From assembly GCF_013410665.1 (NCBI RefSeq), contig NZ_JACCFM010000001.1, positions 1,116,001-1,180,000 of the forward strand: a stretch of DNA of 64,000 nt. The letters run 5' to 3'. Of this stretch, positions 53,145 to 62,415 are shown one piece after another. The first letter of the stretch is position 1; the number at the start of each line of letters is the position of its first letter. This DNA is from Leifsonia psychrotolerans. GTDB lineage: Bacteria > Actinomycetota > Actinomycetes > Actinomycetales > Microbacteriaceae. The position numbers and the translations under genes were made by a program. The notes under the pieces were generated by a model that did not search any database, was not told where the DNA came from, and saw only the letters and a program-made list of their open reading frames with translations.

Positions 53145-54758
53145 ATGGCCGCCAGACTCACCCGCGCCATTGTGCTCTGGTGCCCCGATTGGCCGATCAT
53201 CGCGGCTACCCGGGCCGAGGAGTGCCCGGTATCGACAGACGTTCCCCTCGCCCTGGTCGACCATGGCCTCATTTTTGCCTGCTCCCGCGCCGCTCGGGCG
53301 GAGGGCGTGCAGCGTGGTCTCACAGTGCGTGAGGCACAGTACCGTTGCACGACGTTGACGCTGCTGCCCTACGACCCGGTCCAGGACGCCCGCGCCTTCG
53401 AGCCGGTGATCAGCACCGTCGAAGAGATCACACCGGGCGTGCAATTGCTGCGCCCGGGCACCTGCGCTATTCGGGCCCGCGGCCCCAGTCGCTACTACGG
53501 CGGCGAGGCGGAGGCAGCGGCCGCACTGATCAATCGGCTCGCTGCGTTGGGAATTCCCGACGTCCGCGTGGGAGTCGCCGACGGACCGTTCGCCGCCGAA
53601 CAGGCCGCACGCGCCACGCGGCCGGCGCGGGCCGCACGGGCCACACAAGACATGACGCTCAGCGACGCCGTGCGAATCGTCCCGCCCGGCGCCTCCCCCG
53701 GTTTTCTCGCGCCGCTGCCGATCACCCTCGTCGTCGACGCCCGCTTGTCGACCCTGCTGCACCGACTCGGCGTGCACAGCCTCGGCGACTTCGCCGCTCT
53801 GCCGGCGCTCGACGTGCGCCGTCGGTTCGGCCCGGAGGGTGCGCAAGCCCACGAGAAGGCCAGCGGCCTCGACAGTCGCAGCGTCGTCGCTCGGGTGCCG
53901 CCGAAACTGCGCGACCTGCTGATCGAGTTCGAGCCGGCGCTCGACCGCGTCGATCAGGTGACCTTCGCCATCCGCGCCTCGGCCGAGCAATTCATTGACG
54001 GGCTCACCCAGGCCCGACTCGTCTGTACCGCCGTACAGATCGAGGTACGTACCGAGTCGGGTGAGATCTCGCTGCGCAGCTGGCTGCACCCACGCTGGTT
54101 CAGCGCGGCCGATGTCGTCGACCGTGTGCGCTGGCAGCTGCAGGGCGGCGGCACGATCGATGCCGGCCTGCGCTCGGGCATCGTCAAGGTGCACATCATG
54201 CCTGAACGTGTCGACTCGACCAGTCACCACGAACAGGGCCTCTGGGGCTCCGGCCCCGACGAGCGCATCCACCACGGGCTCACCCGCGTGCAGAGCATGC
54301 TTGGCCATCAGGGTGTACTCACCGCGGTGATCGGCGGCGGGCGTATGCTCGCCGACCGCCAAATCCTCGTGCCCTGGGGCGATGAAGTCCCGGGCAGTGC
54401 TTCCGCCCTCCCCCGAGCGCAAGCGCAGCCGTGGCCCGGCAGCATGCCGGGCTTGCCCCCCACAACCGTGTTCCAGGACCGCCCCCCTATCGCCCTGATC
54501 ACCGCGGCCGGCGAGCCGGTCGATGTCGACGAGCGTGGCCTACTCACCGAGTTGCCCGACCGGTTCTCACCCACGAACCGCCCCGGCGACCTGCGGCCGG
54601 TCGAAGCCTGGGCGGGCCCGTGGCCCGTCGTCGAACGTTGGTGGGATGCCGCGTGCGGGCGCACCGTGCACCGGTTCCAGGTGGTCGATGCCGACGGCGA
54701 TGCCTGGCTGCTCGCCCTCGAAGACCATGAGTGGAAGGCGGAGGCCCGTTATGACTGA
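53145..54758 (+). CDS. imuB: Y-family polymerase homologue ImuB (catalytically inactive adaptor)
   Basis: 537-aa Y-family fold that links DnaE2 to the beta clamp. The usual catalytic acids are replaced: the first-motif region reads VLWCPDWP and the SxDE motif reads STVEEI, as expected for ImuB. A clamp-binding motif QGLWG lies at about residues 364-368 in HEQGLWGSG, equivalent to QLPLWG of M. tuberculosis. The frame is open far upstream inside imuA; ATG 53145, 3 bases after the imuA stop, begins the homology (ARLTRAIVLWCPDW). Confidence 0.9.
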   Translation: MAARLTRAIVLWCPDWPIIAATRAEECPVSTDVPLALVDHGLIFACSRAARAEGVQRGLTVREAQYRCTTLTLLPYDPVQDARAFEPVISTVEEITPGVQLLRPGTCAIRARGPSRYYGGEAEAAAALINRLAALGIPDVRVGVADGPFAAEQAARATRPARAARATQDMTLSDAVRIVPPGASPGFLAPLPITLVVDARLSTLLHRLGVHSLGDFAALPALDVRRRFGPEGAQAHEKASGLDSRSVVARVPPKLRDLLIEFEPALDRVDQVTFAIRASAEQFIDGLTQARLVCTAVQIEVRTESGEISLRSWLHPRWFSAADVVDRVRWQLQGGGTIDAGLRSGIVKVHIMPERVDSTSHHEQGLWGSGPDERIHHGLTRVQSMLGHQGVLTAVIGGGRMLADRQILVPWGDEVPGSASALPRAQAQPWPGSMPGLPPTTVFQDRPPIALITAAGEPVDVDERGLLTELPDRFSPTNRPGDLRPVEAWAGPWPVVERWWDAACGRTVHRFQVVDADGDAWLLALEDHEWKAEARYD

Positions 54759-54772
54759 CGAAAGGAATCCCC

Positions 54773-57700
54773 ATGGGTTGGAGTAATCCGCCGATCCCCT
54801 GGTCCGAGCTGGAACGCACACTCTCCGACCGGCGTCGCCCCGGCGGGCCACCACCCGCAGCCGACGGCGGCGACAGCCCGGCCTGGTCGAAAAAACGGCA
54901 GCCGTACACCCCGCACGAGGAATCCGCGACGCCCGACGGCCCGATCGTGCCGTATGCCGAGTTGCATGTGCACTCAAACTTCAGCTTTCTCGATGGCGCC
55001 AGCTCCCCGGAACAGCTGCTCGAAGAGGCGAGCCGGCTCGGCCTGACCTCGCTCGCCCTCACCGATCATGACGGCTTCTACGGCGCCGTGCGACTGGCCG
55101 AGACCGCCGAGAGCTTTCCGAACATCACGACGGTCTTCGGCGCGGAACTCTCGCTCGGGCTCGGTGCGCCGCAGAACGGCATCGCCGATCCCGAGGGCAG
55201 CCACCTGCTGGTTCTCGCCCGCGGGCAGGAGGGCTATCACCGGCTCGCCTCCGCCCTCACCCACGCTCAACTCGCCGGAAACGAGAAAGGCCGCCCCCTC
55301 TACGACCTGTCGGAGTTGGCCGCGCAGGCCGACGGGCACTGGGTGGTTCTGAGCGGATGCCGTAAGGGCGCCGTGCGTCAGGCCTTGGCCGTGGCCGGGC
55401 CGGCGGCCGCTGCGGGCGAACTGGCCCGTCTGGTCGACCTGTTTGGCGCGGGCAACGTCTACGTGGAACTGTTCGACCACGGGCATCCGCAGGACAGCAG
55501 CACCAACGACACCCTGGCCCTCCTGGCCACGGAAGCCAACCTGCCCGTGATCGCCACGAACAACGTGCACTACGCCACGCCGGCCGAACACCGTCTGGCC
55601 GGCGCCCTGGCCGCGGTGCGTGCCCACCGCAGCCTGGACGAGATGGACGGCTGGCTGCCATCCGCCGCCGGCGCACACCTGCGCAGCGGCGCCGAAATGG
55701 CCGCCCGGTTCATTCGGTTCCCCGGCGCGGTCGCCCGCACTGTTCCTCTGGCCAATGAACTCGCTTTCTCCCTGCGCCGAGCGCGCCCCCGGCTGCCGAA
55801 GCAGCAGGTGCCCGAGGGGCATACCCCGATGAGTTGGTTGCGTGCGCTCACCTGGAAGGGCGCGGCGGAGAAATATCCCGACTACAACAACAACGTCAAA
55901 GTGCGCCTCGAAAAGGAGCTCGCCGTGATCGAGGCGAAGGACTTTTCCGGCTACTTCCTGATCGTGCACGACATCGTGCACTTTGCGAAGGGGCGCGGCA
56001 TTCTCTGCCAGGGACGCGGCTCGGCCGCCAATTCGGCGGTCTGTTACGTGCTCGGTATCACCGCCGTCGACTCGATCTTCTATCGACTGCCGTTCGAACG
56101 TTTTCTCTCGAGCCTGCGCGACGAAGAACCCGACATCGACGTGGACTTCGACTCGGATCGGCGCGAAGAGGTCATTCAGTACGTCTACGAGAAGTACGGA
56201 CGCATGAATGCCGCGCAGGTGGCCAACGTGATCACGTATCGGCCTCGGTTCGCCGTGCGCGACATGGCGAAGGCGCTTGGCTACAGCACCGGGCAGCAAG
56301 ACGCCTGGTCGAAGCAGATCGAACGCTGGGGCGGGCAGGTCGCGAGCGGCGAGCACGACATTCCGCCTGAAGTCGTCGAACTGGCCGAACAGGTGCTCAC
56401 CTTTCCTCGACACCTCGGCATCCACTCAGGCGGGATGGTCCTCACCGATCGCCCGGTGGGCGAGGTGTGCCCGATCGAGCACGCACGTAAAGAGAAACGC
56501 ACGGTGTTGCAGTGGGATAAAGACGACTGCGCCTGGATGGGGTTGGTCAAGTTCGACCTGCTGGGGCTCGGCATGCTCGCCGCACTGCAGTACACCTTCG
56601 ACCTCGTCGACGAACATCTCGGCGAAACGTGGGGGCTCGACACCATTCCGCGCGAAGAGGCCGGTGTCTACGACATGCTCTGCCGGGCCGACTCAATCGG
56701 CGTCTTCCAAGTGGAAAGCCGCGCGCAGATGGGCACACTCCCCCGGTTGCAGCCGCGCCGGTTCTACGACCTGGTGGTTGAGATCGCTCTCATCCGCCCC
56801 GGCCCGATTCAGGGCGGTGCCGTTCACCCCTACATCCGGCGGAAGACCGGCTTAGAGGAGGTGACCTACCTGCATCCGAAGCTTGAGCCGGTGCTCGAAC
56901 GCACCCTGGGGGTACCGCTCTTTCAGGAGCAGCTCATGCAAATGGCCATGGCCGTCGGCGGGTGCACCGGCGAAGATGCCGACCTGCTGCGCCGGGCGAT
57001 GGGATCCAAGCGGGGAGTCGAGAAAATCTCCTCGCTCAAGGCCAAGCTCTACCTGGGCATGGCCGAGAACGGCATCACCGGTGACATCGCCGACAACATC
57101 TACGAGAAGATCGAGGCCTTTGCGAACTTCGGTTTCGCTGAAAGCCACTCGATCAGCTTTGCCCTGCTCGTCTACGCGAGCGCCTGGCTCAAACTGCACT
57201 ATCCCGGAGCATTCCTCGCCGCCCTCCTCCGCGCCCAGCCGATGGGGTTCTACTCGCCGCAGTCACTGGTGGCGGATGCCCGTCGGCACGGCGTCGTCGT
57301 CTTGCGCCCCGACATCCTGCGCTCGGGCAGTGATGCGGGACTCGAAACGGTGGCTGGCCCCGCAGCACAGGGCCGTGCGAGCTGCCTGGCTCAGGAGCAG
57401 CCTCCTGTGCCGCTCTTCGACCGCTCGGTGCCGCCCGATGGGGCGCAGCATCGCCGCGACGCCTCCCTCGCCGTGCGGCTCGGCCTGGCCGAAGTCAAGA
57501 CGATCGGGCACGAGCTCGCCGAACGTTTGGTCGCCGAGCGAGACGCCTACGGGCCCTATTCGTCGATGGCGGATGTCGCCCGTCGCGTCGGGGCCAACAC
57601 CGAACAGCTCGAGGCGCTCGCCGCGGCCGGCGCCTTCGACTCGCTCGGACTGGAACGCCGGGAGGCACTCTGGAACGCCGGCGATGCCAGCCAAGACAAA

Positions 57701-58171
57701 GACACCTACCTGCGCGGGTCGATGGTCAGCGTGCAACCTCCGCTGCTGCCCCTGTTGAGCTCGGCCGAACAGGTGGTGTACGACCTGTGGGCGACCGGAA
57801 TCTCGACCGACGACCACCCGATCCGACACGCCCGGGCACAGCTAGACGCCCGCGGGGCCCTCCGCGTCGAGCAGCTGGCCACGCACGAGTCTGGCCGACG
57901 CATCGAGGTTGGCGGCGTGGTCACCCACCGACAGCGCCCCTCAACGGCCGGCGGCATCACCTTCATCAACCTCGAAGATGAAACGGGAACCCTCAACGTG
58001 ATCGCCGGCATCGGAGTCTGGAATCACTACCGACGCATCGCCCGCGAGTCGCCCGCCCTCGTGGTGCGCGGCATCCTGGAGCGTTCGCCCGAGGGCGTCA
58101 CAAATCTGATTGCCGACCGGTTCGAGTCGCTGACGGTGGGGGCGCGGATGAATTCCCGTGACTTCCGGTAG
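54773..58171 (+). CDS. dnaE2: error-prone DNA polymerase III alpha subunit DnaE2
   Basis: 1132-aa C-family polymerase that carries out translesion, mutagenic synthesis in the SOS response. It starts MGWSNPPIPWSELE (family-typical). The PHP domain begins ELHVHSNFSFLDG; catalytic Asp residues are in PDIDVDFDSDRREE, with GRGSAANSAVCY before them. The C-terminal OB domain is near residues 1040-1110 (GGVVTHRQRPSTAGG). A strong RBS GAAAGGA precedes ATG 54773, 14 bases after imuB. It lacks the long C-terminal tau-binding part of replicative DnaE. Confidence 0.95.
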   Translation: MGWSNPPIPWSELERTLSDRRRPGGPPPAADGGDSPAWSKKRQPYTPHEESATPDGPIVPYAELHVHSNFSFLDGASSPEQLLEEASRLGLTSLALTDHDGFYGAVRLAETAESFPNITTVFGAELSLGLGAPQNGIADPEGSHLLVLARGQEGYHRLASALTHAQLAGNEKGRPLYDLSELAAQADGHWVVLSGCRKGAVRQALAVAGPAAAAGELARLVDLFGAGNVYVELFDHGHPQDSSTNDTLALLATEANLPVIATNNVHYATPAEHRLAGALAAVRAHRSLDEMDGWLPSAAGAHLRSGAEMAARFIRFPGAVARTVPLANELAFSLRRARPRLPKQQVPEGHTPMSWLRALTWKGAAEKYPDYNNNVKVRLEKELAVIEAKDFSGYFLIVHDIVHFAKGRGILCQGRGSAANSAVCYVLGITAVDSIFYRLPFERFLSSLRDEEPDIDVDFDSDRREEVIQYVYEKYGRMNAAQVANVITYRPRFAVRDMAKALGYSTGQQDAWSKQIERWGGQVASGEHDIPPEVVELAEQVLTFPRHLGIHSGGMVLTDRPVGEVCPIEHARKEKRTVLQWDKDDCAWMGLVKFDLLGLGMLAALQYTFDLVDEHLGETWGLDTIPREEAGVYDMLCRADSIGVFQVESRAQMGTLPRLQPRRFYDLVVEIALIRPGPIQGGAVHPYIRRKTGLEEVTYLHPKLEPVLERTLGVPLFQEQLMQMAMAVGGCTGEDADLLRRAMGSKRGVEKISSLKAKLYLGMAENGITGDIADNIYEKIEAFANFGFAESHSISFALLVYASAWLKLHYPGAFLAALLRAQPMGFYSPQSLVADARRHGVVVLRPDILRSGSDAGLETVAGPAAQGRASCLAQEQPPVPLFDRSVPPDGAQHRRDASLAVRLGLAEVKTIGHELAERLVAERDAYGPYSSMADVARRVGANTEQLEALAAAGAFDSLGLERREALWNAGDASQDKDTYLRGSMVSVQPPLLPLLSSAEQVVYDLWATGISTDDHPIRHARAQLDARGALRVEQLATHESGRRIEVGGVVTHRQRPSTAGGITFINLEDETGTLNVIAGIGVWNHYRRIARESPALVVRGILERSPEGVTNLIADRFESLTVGARMNSRDFR

Positions 58172-58236
58172 CTCGTCGCGTTTTGCTCTCGAGAACCGGT
58201 CACCCGATCTCGCCAAGCGCGCGCAACGGTTTCGGC

Positions 58237-58242
58237 TAACGT
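58237..58242 (+). promoter_or_regulatory. -10 box TAACGT of the DUF3097 gene
   Basis: TAACGT is followed 7 bases later by GTG 58250 and 10 bases later by ATG 58253. The layout is leaderless for GTG 58250, with ATG as second choice. Confidence 0.4.
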
Positions 58243-58252
58243 CGTGTGGGTG

Positions 58253-59098
58253 ATGGATGATCGATACGGACACGACGTGCTGGCACAGGGCTGGCGAGAC
58301 GTCGGCAAGAAGGTAATTCCAACCCAGGAGGCCACCCGCGACTTAGTCGTCGAAGAAGCCACCACGGGCTTTTGCGGCGCGGTCATTCGGGTCGAGAAGA
58401 AGATCGTCACGCTCGAAGATCGACACGGCAAACTGAGGCTGTTCCCGCTCGGCCCCGGTTTTCTGATCGACGGCGCGCCGGTCGTGCTCGTGGCACCGAA
58501 AGCCACAGCCCCCACTCAGCGCGGACGAACGGCGTCCGGTTCGCTCGCCGTTGCGGATGCCCCGGCCCGGGTCGCGCTGCCCAGCCGAATCTTCGTCGAG
58601 GGACGCCACGACGCCGAGCTCGTCGAAAAAGTATGGGGTGCCGATCTGCGCATCGAGGGCGTCGTCGTCGAGTACATCGAGGGTGTCGACAATCTCGCGG
58701 AGCTCCTCGCCGCGTTCAGCCCCAGTGCCACGCGCAAGGTCGGCGTGCTGGTCGACCACCTGGTACCGAACTCCAAGGAGAGCCGCATCGCCGAGGCCGT
58801 GGCCCGCGGGCCGTACGGCGCGCATGTGCTTGTCGTCGGGCATCCGTATGTCGATGTCTGGCAATCGGTGAAACCCGCTCGGCTCGGTCTGACGGCCTGG
58901 CCGACCATTCCGCGCAGCATCGAATGGAAGAAGGGAATCTGCCAGGCGTTGGGGTGGCCGCACGCCGAACAAGCTGACATCGCGCGGGCGTGGCAGCGCA
59001 TCCTGGGCCAGGTTCGCACCTTCGCCGACCTCGAACCAGAGCTGCTCGGACGTGTCGAACAGCTCATCGACTTTGTAACGGTAGATAACGCTTCATAA
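58253..59098 (+). CDS. DUF3097 family protein
   Basis: 281-aa actinobacterial protein of unknown function. After a ~100-residue N-terminal domain there is a TOPRIM-like part: RIFVEGRHDAELVEKVWG (Glu motif), then YIEGVDNL and GVLVDHLVPNSKESRIAEAV (Asp motif), resembling the small TOPRIM domains of RecR/M5-type nucleases. A helical C-terminus (ADLEPELLGRVEQLIDFV) follows. It has its own promoter just after dnaE2. The nucleic-acid role is inference from the fold-like motifs. Confidence 0.8.
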   Translation: MDDRYGHDVLAQGWRDVGKKVIPTQEATRDLVVEEATTGFCGAVIRVEKKIVTLEDRHGKLRLFPLGPGFLIDGAPVVLVAPKATAPTQRGRTASGSLAVADAPARVALPSRIFVEGRHDAELVEKVWGADLRIEGVVVEYIEGVDNLAELLAAFSPSATRKVGVLVDHLVPNSKESRIAEAVARGPYGAHVLVVGHPYVDVWQSVKPARLGLTAWPTIPRSIEWKKGICQALGWPHAEQADIARAWQRILGQVRTFADLEPELLGRVEQLIDFVTVDNAS

Positions 59099-59124
59099 CG
59101 AAGTTCTGAAAGATTCGGGTGAGT

Positions 59125-59153
59125 TTGCATCTTCATGGTCTAGGGTTTGTAAA
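59125..59153 (+). promoter_or_regulatory. probable cspA promoter
   Basis: TTGCAT (59125-59130), a 17-base spacer and TGTAAA (59148-59153) would start transcription near 59160, leaving a ~130-nt 5' leader with short hairpins (for example CCCGA-CAG-TCGGG). Long structured leaders are usual for cold-shock mRNAs. Confidence 0.4.
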
Positions 59154-59292
59154 GAAGTTGTAGTGCTTGCACGTCTTAAAACGCATTGACCCCGGTCTGT
59201 GCGCCACATTCCTTTCGGAAGCGGACGACGAATACCGCGACGAACGGTCCCGACAGTCGGGGCCGGTCTTACACTCCTGGAGGAGTTTCAAA

Positions 59293-59496
59293 ATGGCAAC
59301 AGGTACCGTGAAATGGTTCAACGCTGAAAAGGGCTTCGGCTTCATTGCGCCCGACGACGGAAGCGCCGACGTGTTCGCGCACTACTCCGCAATCGCTTCG
59401 AGCGGCTACAAGTCGCTCGATGAGAACCAGAAGGTTGAGTTCGAGGTGACGCAGGGCCCCAAGGGTCCGCAGGCCGAGAACATCCGCGCTCTCTAA
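59293..59496 (+). CDS. cspA: cold shock protein (CspA family)
   Basis: 67-aa single-stranded nucleic-acid-binding OB fold. RNP1 is KGFGFIAPD and RNP2 is VFAHYSAI, after the family start [15 protein letters not shown]. It acts as an RNA chaperone. ATG 59293 has a very strong RBS (GGAGGAG). The GC-rich terminator just downstream and the long leader indicate a high-expression monocistronic gene. Confidence 0.96.
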   Translation: MATGTVKWFNAEKGFGFIAPDDGSADVFAHYSAIASSGYKSLDENQKVEFEVTQGPKGPQAENIRAL

Positions 59497-59544
59497 ATCA
59501 CTTTAGATGCGTGATCTGCACGCTCTCTGAGCGCGTAGTTACGA

Positions 59545-59576
59545 GAAGGCCCCCGCTTCGGCGGGGGCCTTCTTTT
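59545..59576 (+). terminator. intrinsic terminator of cspA
   Basis: A perfect 12-bp stem (GAAGGCCCCCGC / GCGGGGGCCTTC) with tetraloop TTCG and a TTTT tail. On the other strand it may also serve the convergent Lrp gene. Confidence 0.92.
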
Positions 59577-59587
59577 CGTGCGCCGAC

Positions 59588-60067
59588 CTACCTGACGAGG
59601 TCCTGCCAGCCGTCGCCGTCGACGTACTCAAAGATGAGATTGGTCTCGGTGTGAGCGACGGCAGGATGCTCAGCGAGATGTTCCAGTACAAAGTCGCGCA
59701 GGTGCGTGGCGTCGGCCGCAGCCACGTGCAGCAGGTAATCGTCGGCACCGGCCGTGTGAAAGAGGCCGATCACGCCGGGCCAGTGGGGTGCCGCGTTGCG
59801 GAATGCGTCGATCTGCCCGCGCGCGTGCTTGGCGAGACGTACCGAGATCAGCGCCTGCAGCGACGCGCCGAGGGCGGCGAGGTCGATGTTTGCCCGGTAG
59901 CCTCGAATGTGGCCGAGTTGCTGCAACCGGCGCAGTCGCAGTGACACCGTCGATTCGGCAACACCGATCTCGGTGGCCAGAGCCGCACCCGAGGCACGCG
60001 CATTCACCGACAAAGCCCGCAGAAGCGCCCGGTCGACTCTGTCGAGTTCTGATTTCTTCGATTCCAT
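59588..60067 (-). CDS. Lrp/AsnC-family transcriptional regulator
   Basis: 159-aa regulator: N-terminal helix-turn-helix (LDRVDRALLRALSVNARASG...ATEIGVAESTVSLRLRRLQQLGHI) and a C-terminal RAM ligand/oligomer domain. ATG 60067 fits the family start. It diverges from the PLP-lyase gene over 105 bases, the classic layout for an Lrp regulator controlling its neighbour in response to an amino acid. I see no clear single operator. Confidence 0.9.
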   Translation of the reverse strand: MESKKSELDRVDRALLRALSVNARASGAALATEIGVAESTVSLRLRRLQQLGHIRGYRANIDLAALGASLQALISVRLAKHARGQIDAFRNAAPHWPGVIGLFHTAGADDYLLHVAAADATHLRDFVLEHLAEHPAVAHTETNLIFEYVDGDGWQDLVR

Positions 60068-60172
60068 GCGTGCCCACTTTCGTTTCCCACAGTTTATTCG
60101 ATTCGATTTAGCCCACTGGCAGATTCTGCGCGGATACTTGCGCATTGGCTCGGAATCTGTTTTGGTCAACTA

Positions 60173-61348
60173 ATGCACCCTGCCTCACAACACATTGAAA
60201 CCCTTGCAGTCCACGCCGGCATGGAGGGGGTCAGCGAGTCAGGCTCGCACGTTCCGGTGATCGACCTTTCGACGACGAACCCGCTGCCGGGTGTCGAAGC
60301 CGGCGGCGACTCTTATGAAAACCTTGCCACCGGCGGCGTGCTCGGCAGTGGTGACTCCGCGGTCTACCAGCGGCTCTGGCAGCCCGGTGTGGCGCGCTTC
60401 GAGAACGCCCTGAGCGCATTGGAAGGGGCGGAGGGCACGGTCGCATACTCGACCGGTATGGCGGCGCTGTCGGCCACCCTGATGGCAACCGTGGCCGCGG
60501 GCAAGCCTCACATCATCGCACTGCGCCCGCTCTACGGCGGAACCGACCATGTGCTCGACACCGGTCTGCTCGGCACTCAGGTGACCTGGGCGACGGTCGA
60601 CGGAGTCGCCGACGCGATCCAGGCCAACACCGGACTGGTCATTCTGGAATCCCCCGCGAACCCAACCCTCGAACTGGTCGACATCCGCGCCGTCGTCGCA
60701 GCCGCCGGGTCGGTTCCCGTTCTCGTCGACAACACCTTTGCCACTCCCGTGCTGCAGCGTCCGATCGAGCTCGGGGCCACGCTGGTGCTGCACAGCGCCA
60801 CGAAGTACCTCGGCGGACACGGCGACGTCATGGGCGGAACCGTTTCGGGGCCAGACGAGTGGATGGTGCGACTGCGCCAGGTGCGCGCACTGACCGGCGG
60901 ACTGCTGAACCCCTTTGCCGCCTATCTCCTGCACCGGGGCCTGCGCACCCTGCCCGTGCGCGTACGCGCACAACAGGAGATCGCCGGCGAGGTCGCGCGC
61001 CGACTCGTCGGGCACCCGGCGCTTGCGCGCGTGCTCTACCCGGGGCTGCCCGGTCAGGACCCACAGGGGCTGATTGGCACGCAGGCCTCCGGTGCCGGAT
61101 CGCTGATCGCCCTCGACTTGGTCGGCGGCTACGAGTCGGCACGCCGGTTCACCGAAGCCTGCAAACTCATCACCCACGCCGTGTCGCTCGGCGGGATCGA
61201 CTCCTTGGTGCAGCATCCGGCCTCGCTGACGCATCGCCCGGTCGAAGCGAGTGCCCGCCCGGCTGCGGGGGTCGTGCGTCTCTCTATCGGCCTGGAGCAT
61301 GCCGATGATCTAACCGCCGATATCCTGCAGGCGCTCGACGCGGTTTAG
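60173..61348 (+). CDS. Cys/Met-metabolism PLP-dependent enzyme (gamma-lyase type)
   Basis: 391-aa fold-type I PLP enzyme of the trans-sulfuration family. The PLP lysine is in LHSATKYLGGHGD; PLP contacts are STGMAALSATLMA and VDNTFATP. The C-terminus has SLGGIDSLVQHPASLTH and GVVRLSIGLEH. It could be cystathionine or methionine gamma-lyase; the reaction cannot be fixed from sequence. An ATG at 60173 without strong RBS is used. Divergence from an Lrp regulator suggests a catabolic, amino-acid-induced enzyme. Confidence 0.87.
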   Translation: MHPASQHIETLAVHAGMEGVSESGSHVPVIDLSTTNPLPGVEAGGDSYENLATGGVLGSGDSAVYQRLWQPGVARFENALSALEGAEGTVAYSTGMAALSATLMATVAAGKPHIIALRPLYGGTDHVLDTGLLGTQVTWATVDGVADAIQANTGLVILESPANPTLELVDIRAVVAAAGSVPVLVDNTFATPVLQRPIELGATLVLHSATKYLGGHGDVMGGTVSGPDEWMVRLRQVRALTGGLLNPFAAYLLHRGLRTLPVRVRAQQEIAGEVARRLVGHPALARVLYPGLPGQDPQGLIGTQASGAGSLIALDLVGGYESARRFTEACKLITHAVSLGGIDSLVQHPASLTHRPVEASARPAAGVVRLSIGLEHADDLTADILQALDAV

Positions 61349-61450
61349 ACCTCGGCCGCGCTATTCTGGGTGGTACCTCCCGGCCCACTCGCGGCTGCAC
61401 CAGCGTGGGAGGAATGTGTCTATCTGCGCCCGCGAAGGGTCTTGATCACC

Positions 61451-62401
61451 ATGGCATTCTTAACCCGTCCGCAACCCGGCACCCTGCCGACCACGCTCAA
61501 ACTGCTCGTCGCCATCCTGGTGCCATCGGCCATCGTCAGCGTGGTCGGTGGCACGTCGGCGAGCATGGGATTCGGCCTGGCCATGGGGTTGGGGATGGCG
61601 GTCACCCCGGTCAGCCGTCCGCGCCAGACGGCGGTCCTGGTGCTGATCGGTGCCGCCCTGGGAGCGTTGGCGTCCTGGGCCGGCTCCACTCCGTGGGCGA
61701 TCGCAGCCCTCATTTTCTTGTCGGCAATCCTGTTCGCGGTCGCCAATCAACGCTCGGCTGGGCTCTTGTCGTTGGCACCCATCATTATCATCCTTTTCGG
61801 AGCCGGTCCTATTAACCTCAGTTGGTGGTCGGCGGGTTTGTGGATTATCGCCGGCGGTGCCGTGGGGGCACTGATTGTGCGTCTTTTGAAATTCCAGGCC
61901 CCTATTCAACCCGTTGAGACCCGCACGGCCTGGGAACACGGCATCGTGGTGGGACTACTGTGCGCCGGAGTCATGTACTGGAGCTTGGCCAACAATGTTC
62001 CCCACGGCTACTGGGTTGCCGTGACCATCCTGATGGCGTTGCGCCCCTTGCCCAATCAGCGGCGAGAGACACTCAACGGGAGGCTAATCGGCACCTTTCT
62101 GGGCGCAGTGATTGCGCTACTTGCCGTCACGCTGCTCCCCGTTTGGGGTGCCGTAATTGTGGCAGTGCTCTGCTTGTTCCTGCTGATGTGGTACTCCATG
62201 GGAGGGGCGTATTTGATGCAGGCCCTTGCGCTGACGCCGATGCTGCTCATCTTCGCCTCTCTCGGCGACGTGAGCCGCGGCTTCGAGTTAACTATCGAGC
62301 GCGTGATTTTCACCCTCATTGGGTTTGTCGTTGCGGTGCTCATCGCGTTGGTGCTTCGGCGCTGGGAAAGCCGGCGCGAGGTCAGCCCAAGCACCACGTA
62401 G
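61451..62401 (+). CDS. FUSC-like multi-helix membrane protein
   Basis: 316-aa membrane protein with about 10 helices in two similar halves (LPTTLKLLVAILVPSAIVSV... and WEHGIVVGLLCAGVMYWSL...), each followed by a PxxRQ/RRET-type basic loop (SRPRQTAVLVLIGAALG and NQRRETLNGRLIGTFLG), typical of FUSC/aromatic-acid-exporter-like proteins but without the large cytoplasmic domain. ATG 61451 is chosen; the earlier frame is not hydrophobic. The transport substrate is unknown. It ends 14 bases from the convergent helicase stop. Confidence 0.72.
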   Translation: MAFLTRPQPGTLPTTLKLLVAILVPSAIVSVVGGTSASMGFGLAMGLGMAVTPVSRPRQTAVLVLIGAALGALASWAGSTPWAIAALIFLSAILFAVANQRSAGLLSLAPIIIILFGAGPINLSWWSAGLWIIAGGAVGALIVRLLKFQAPIQPVETRTAWEHGIVVGLLCAGVMYWSLANNVPHGYWVAVTILMALRPLPNQRRETLNGRLIGTFLGAVIALLAVTLLPVWGAVIVAVLCLFLLMWYSMGGAYLMQALALTPMLLIFASLGDVSRGFELTIERVIFTLIGFVVAVLIALVLRRWESRREVSPSTT

Positions 62402-62415
62402 GGTCGAATCTCGCT

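Noticed and set aside
61349..61450. Riboswitch between the PLP lyase and the FUSC-like gene
   Set aside because: A few short complementary stretches are present, but I cannot match a known SAM or other aptamer core.
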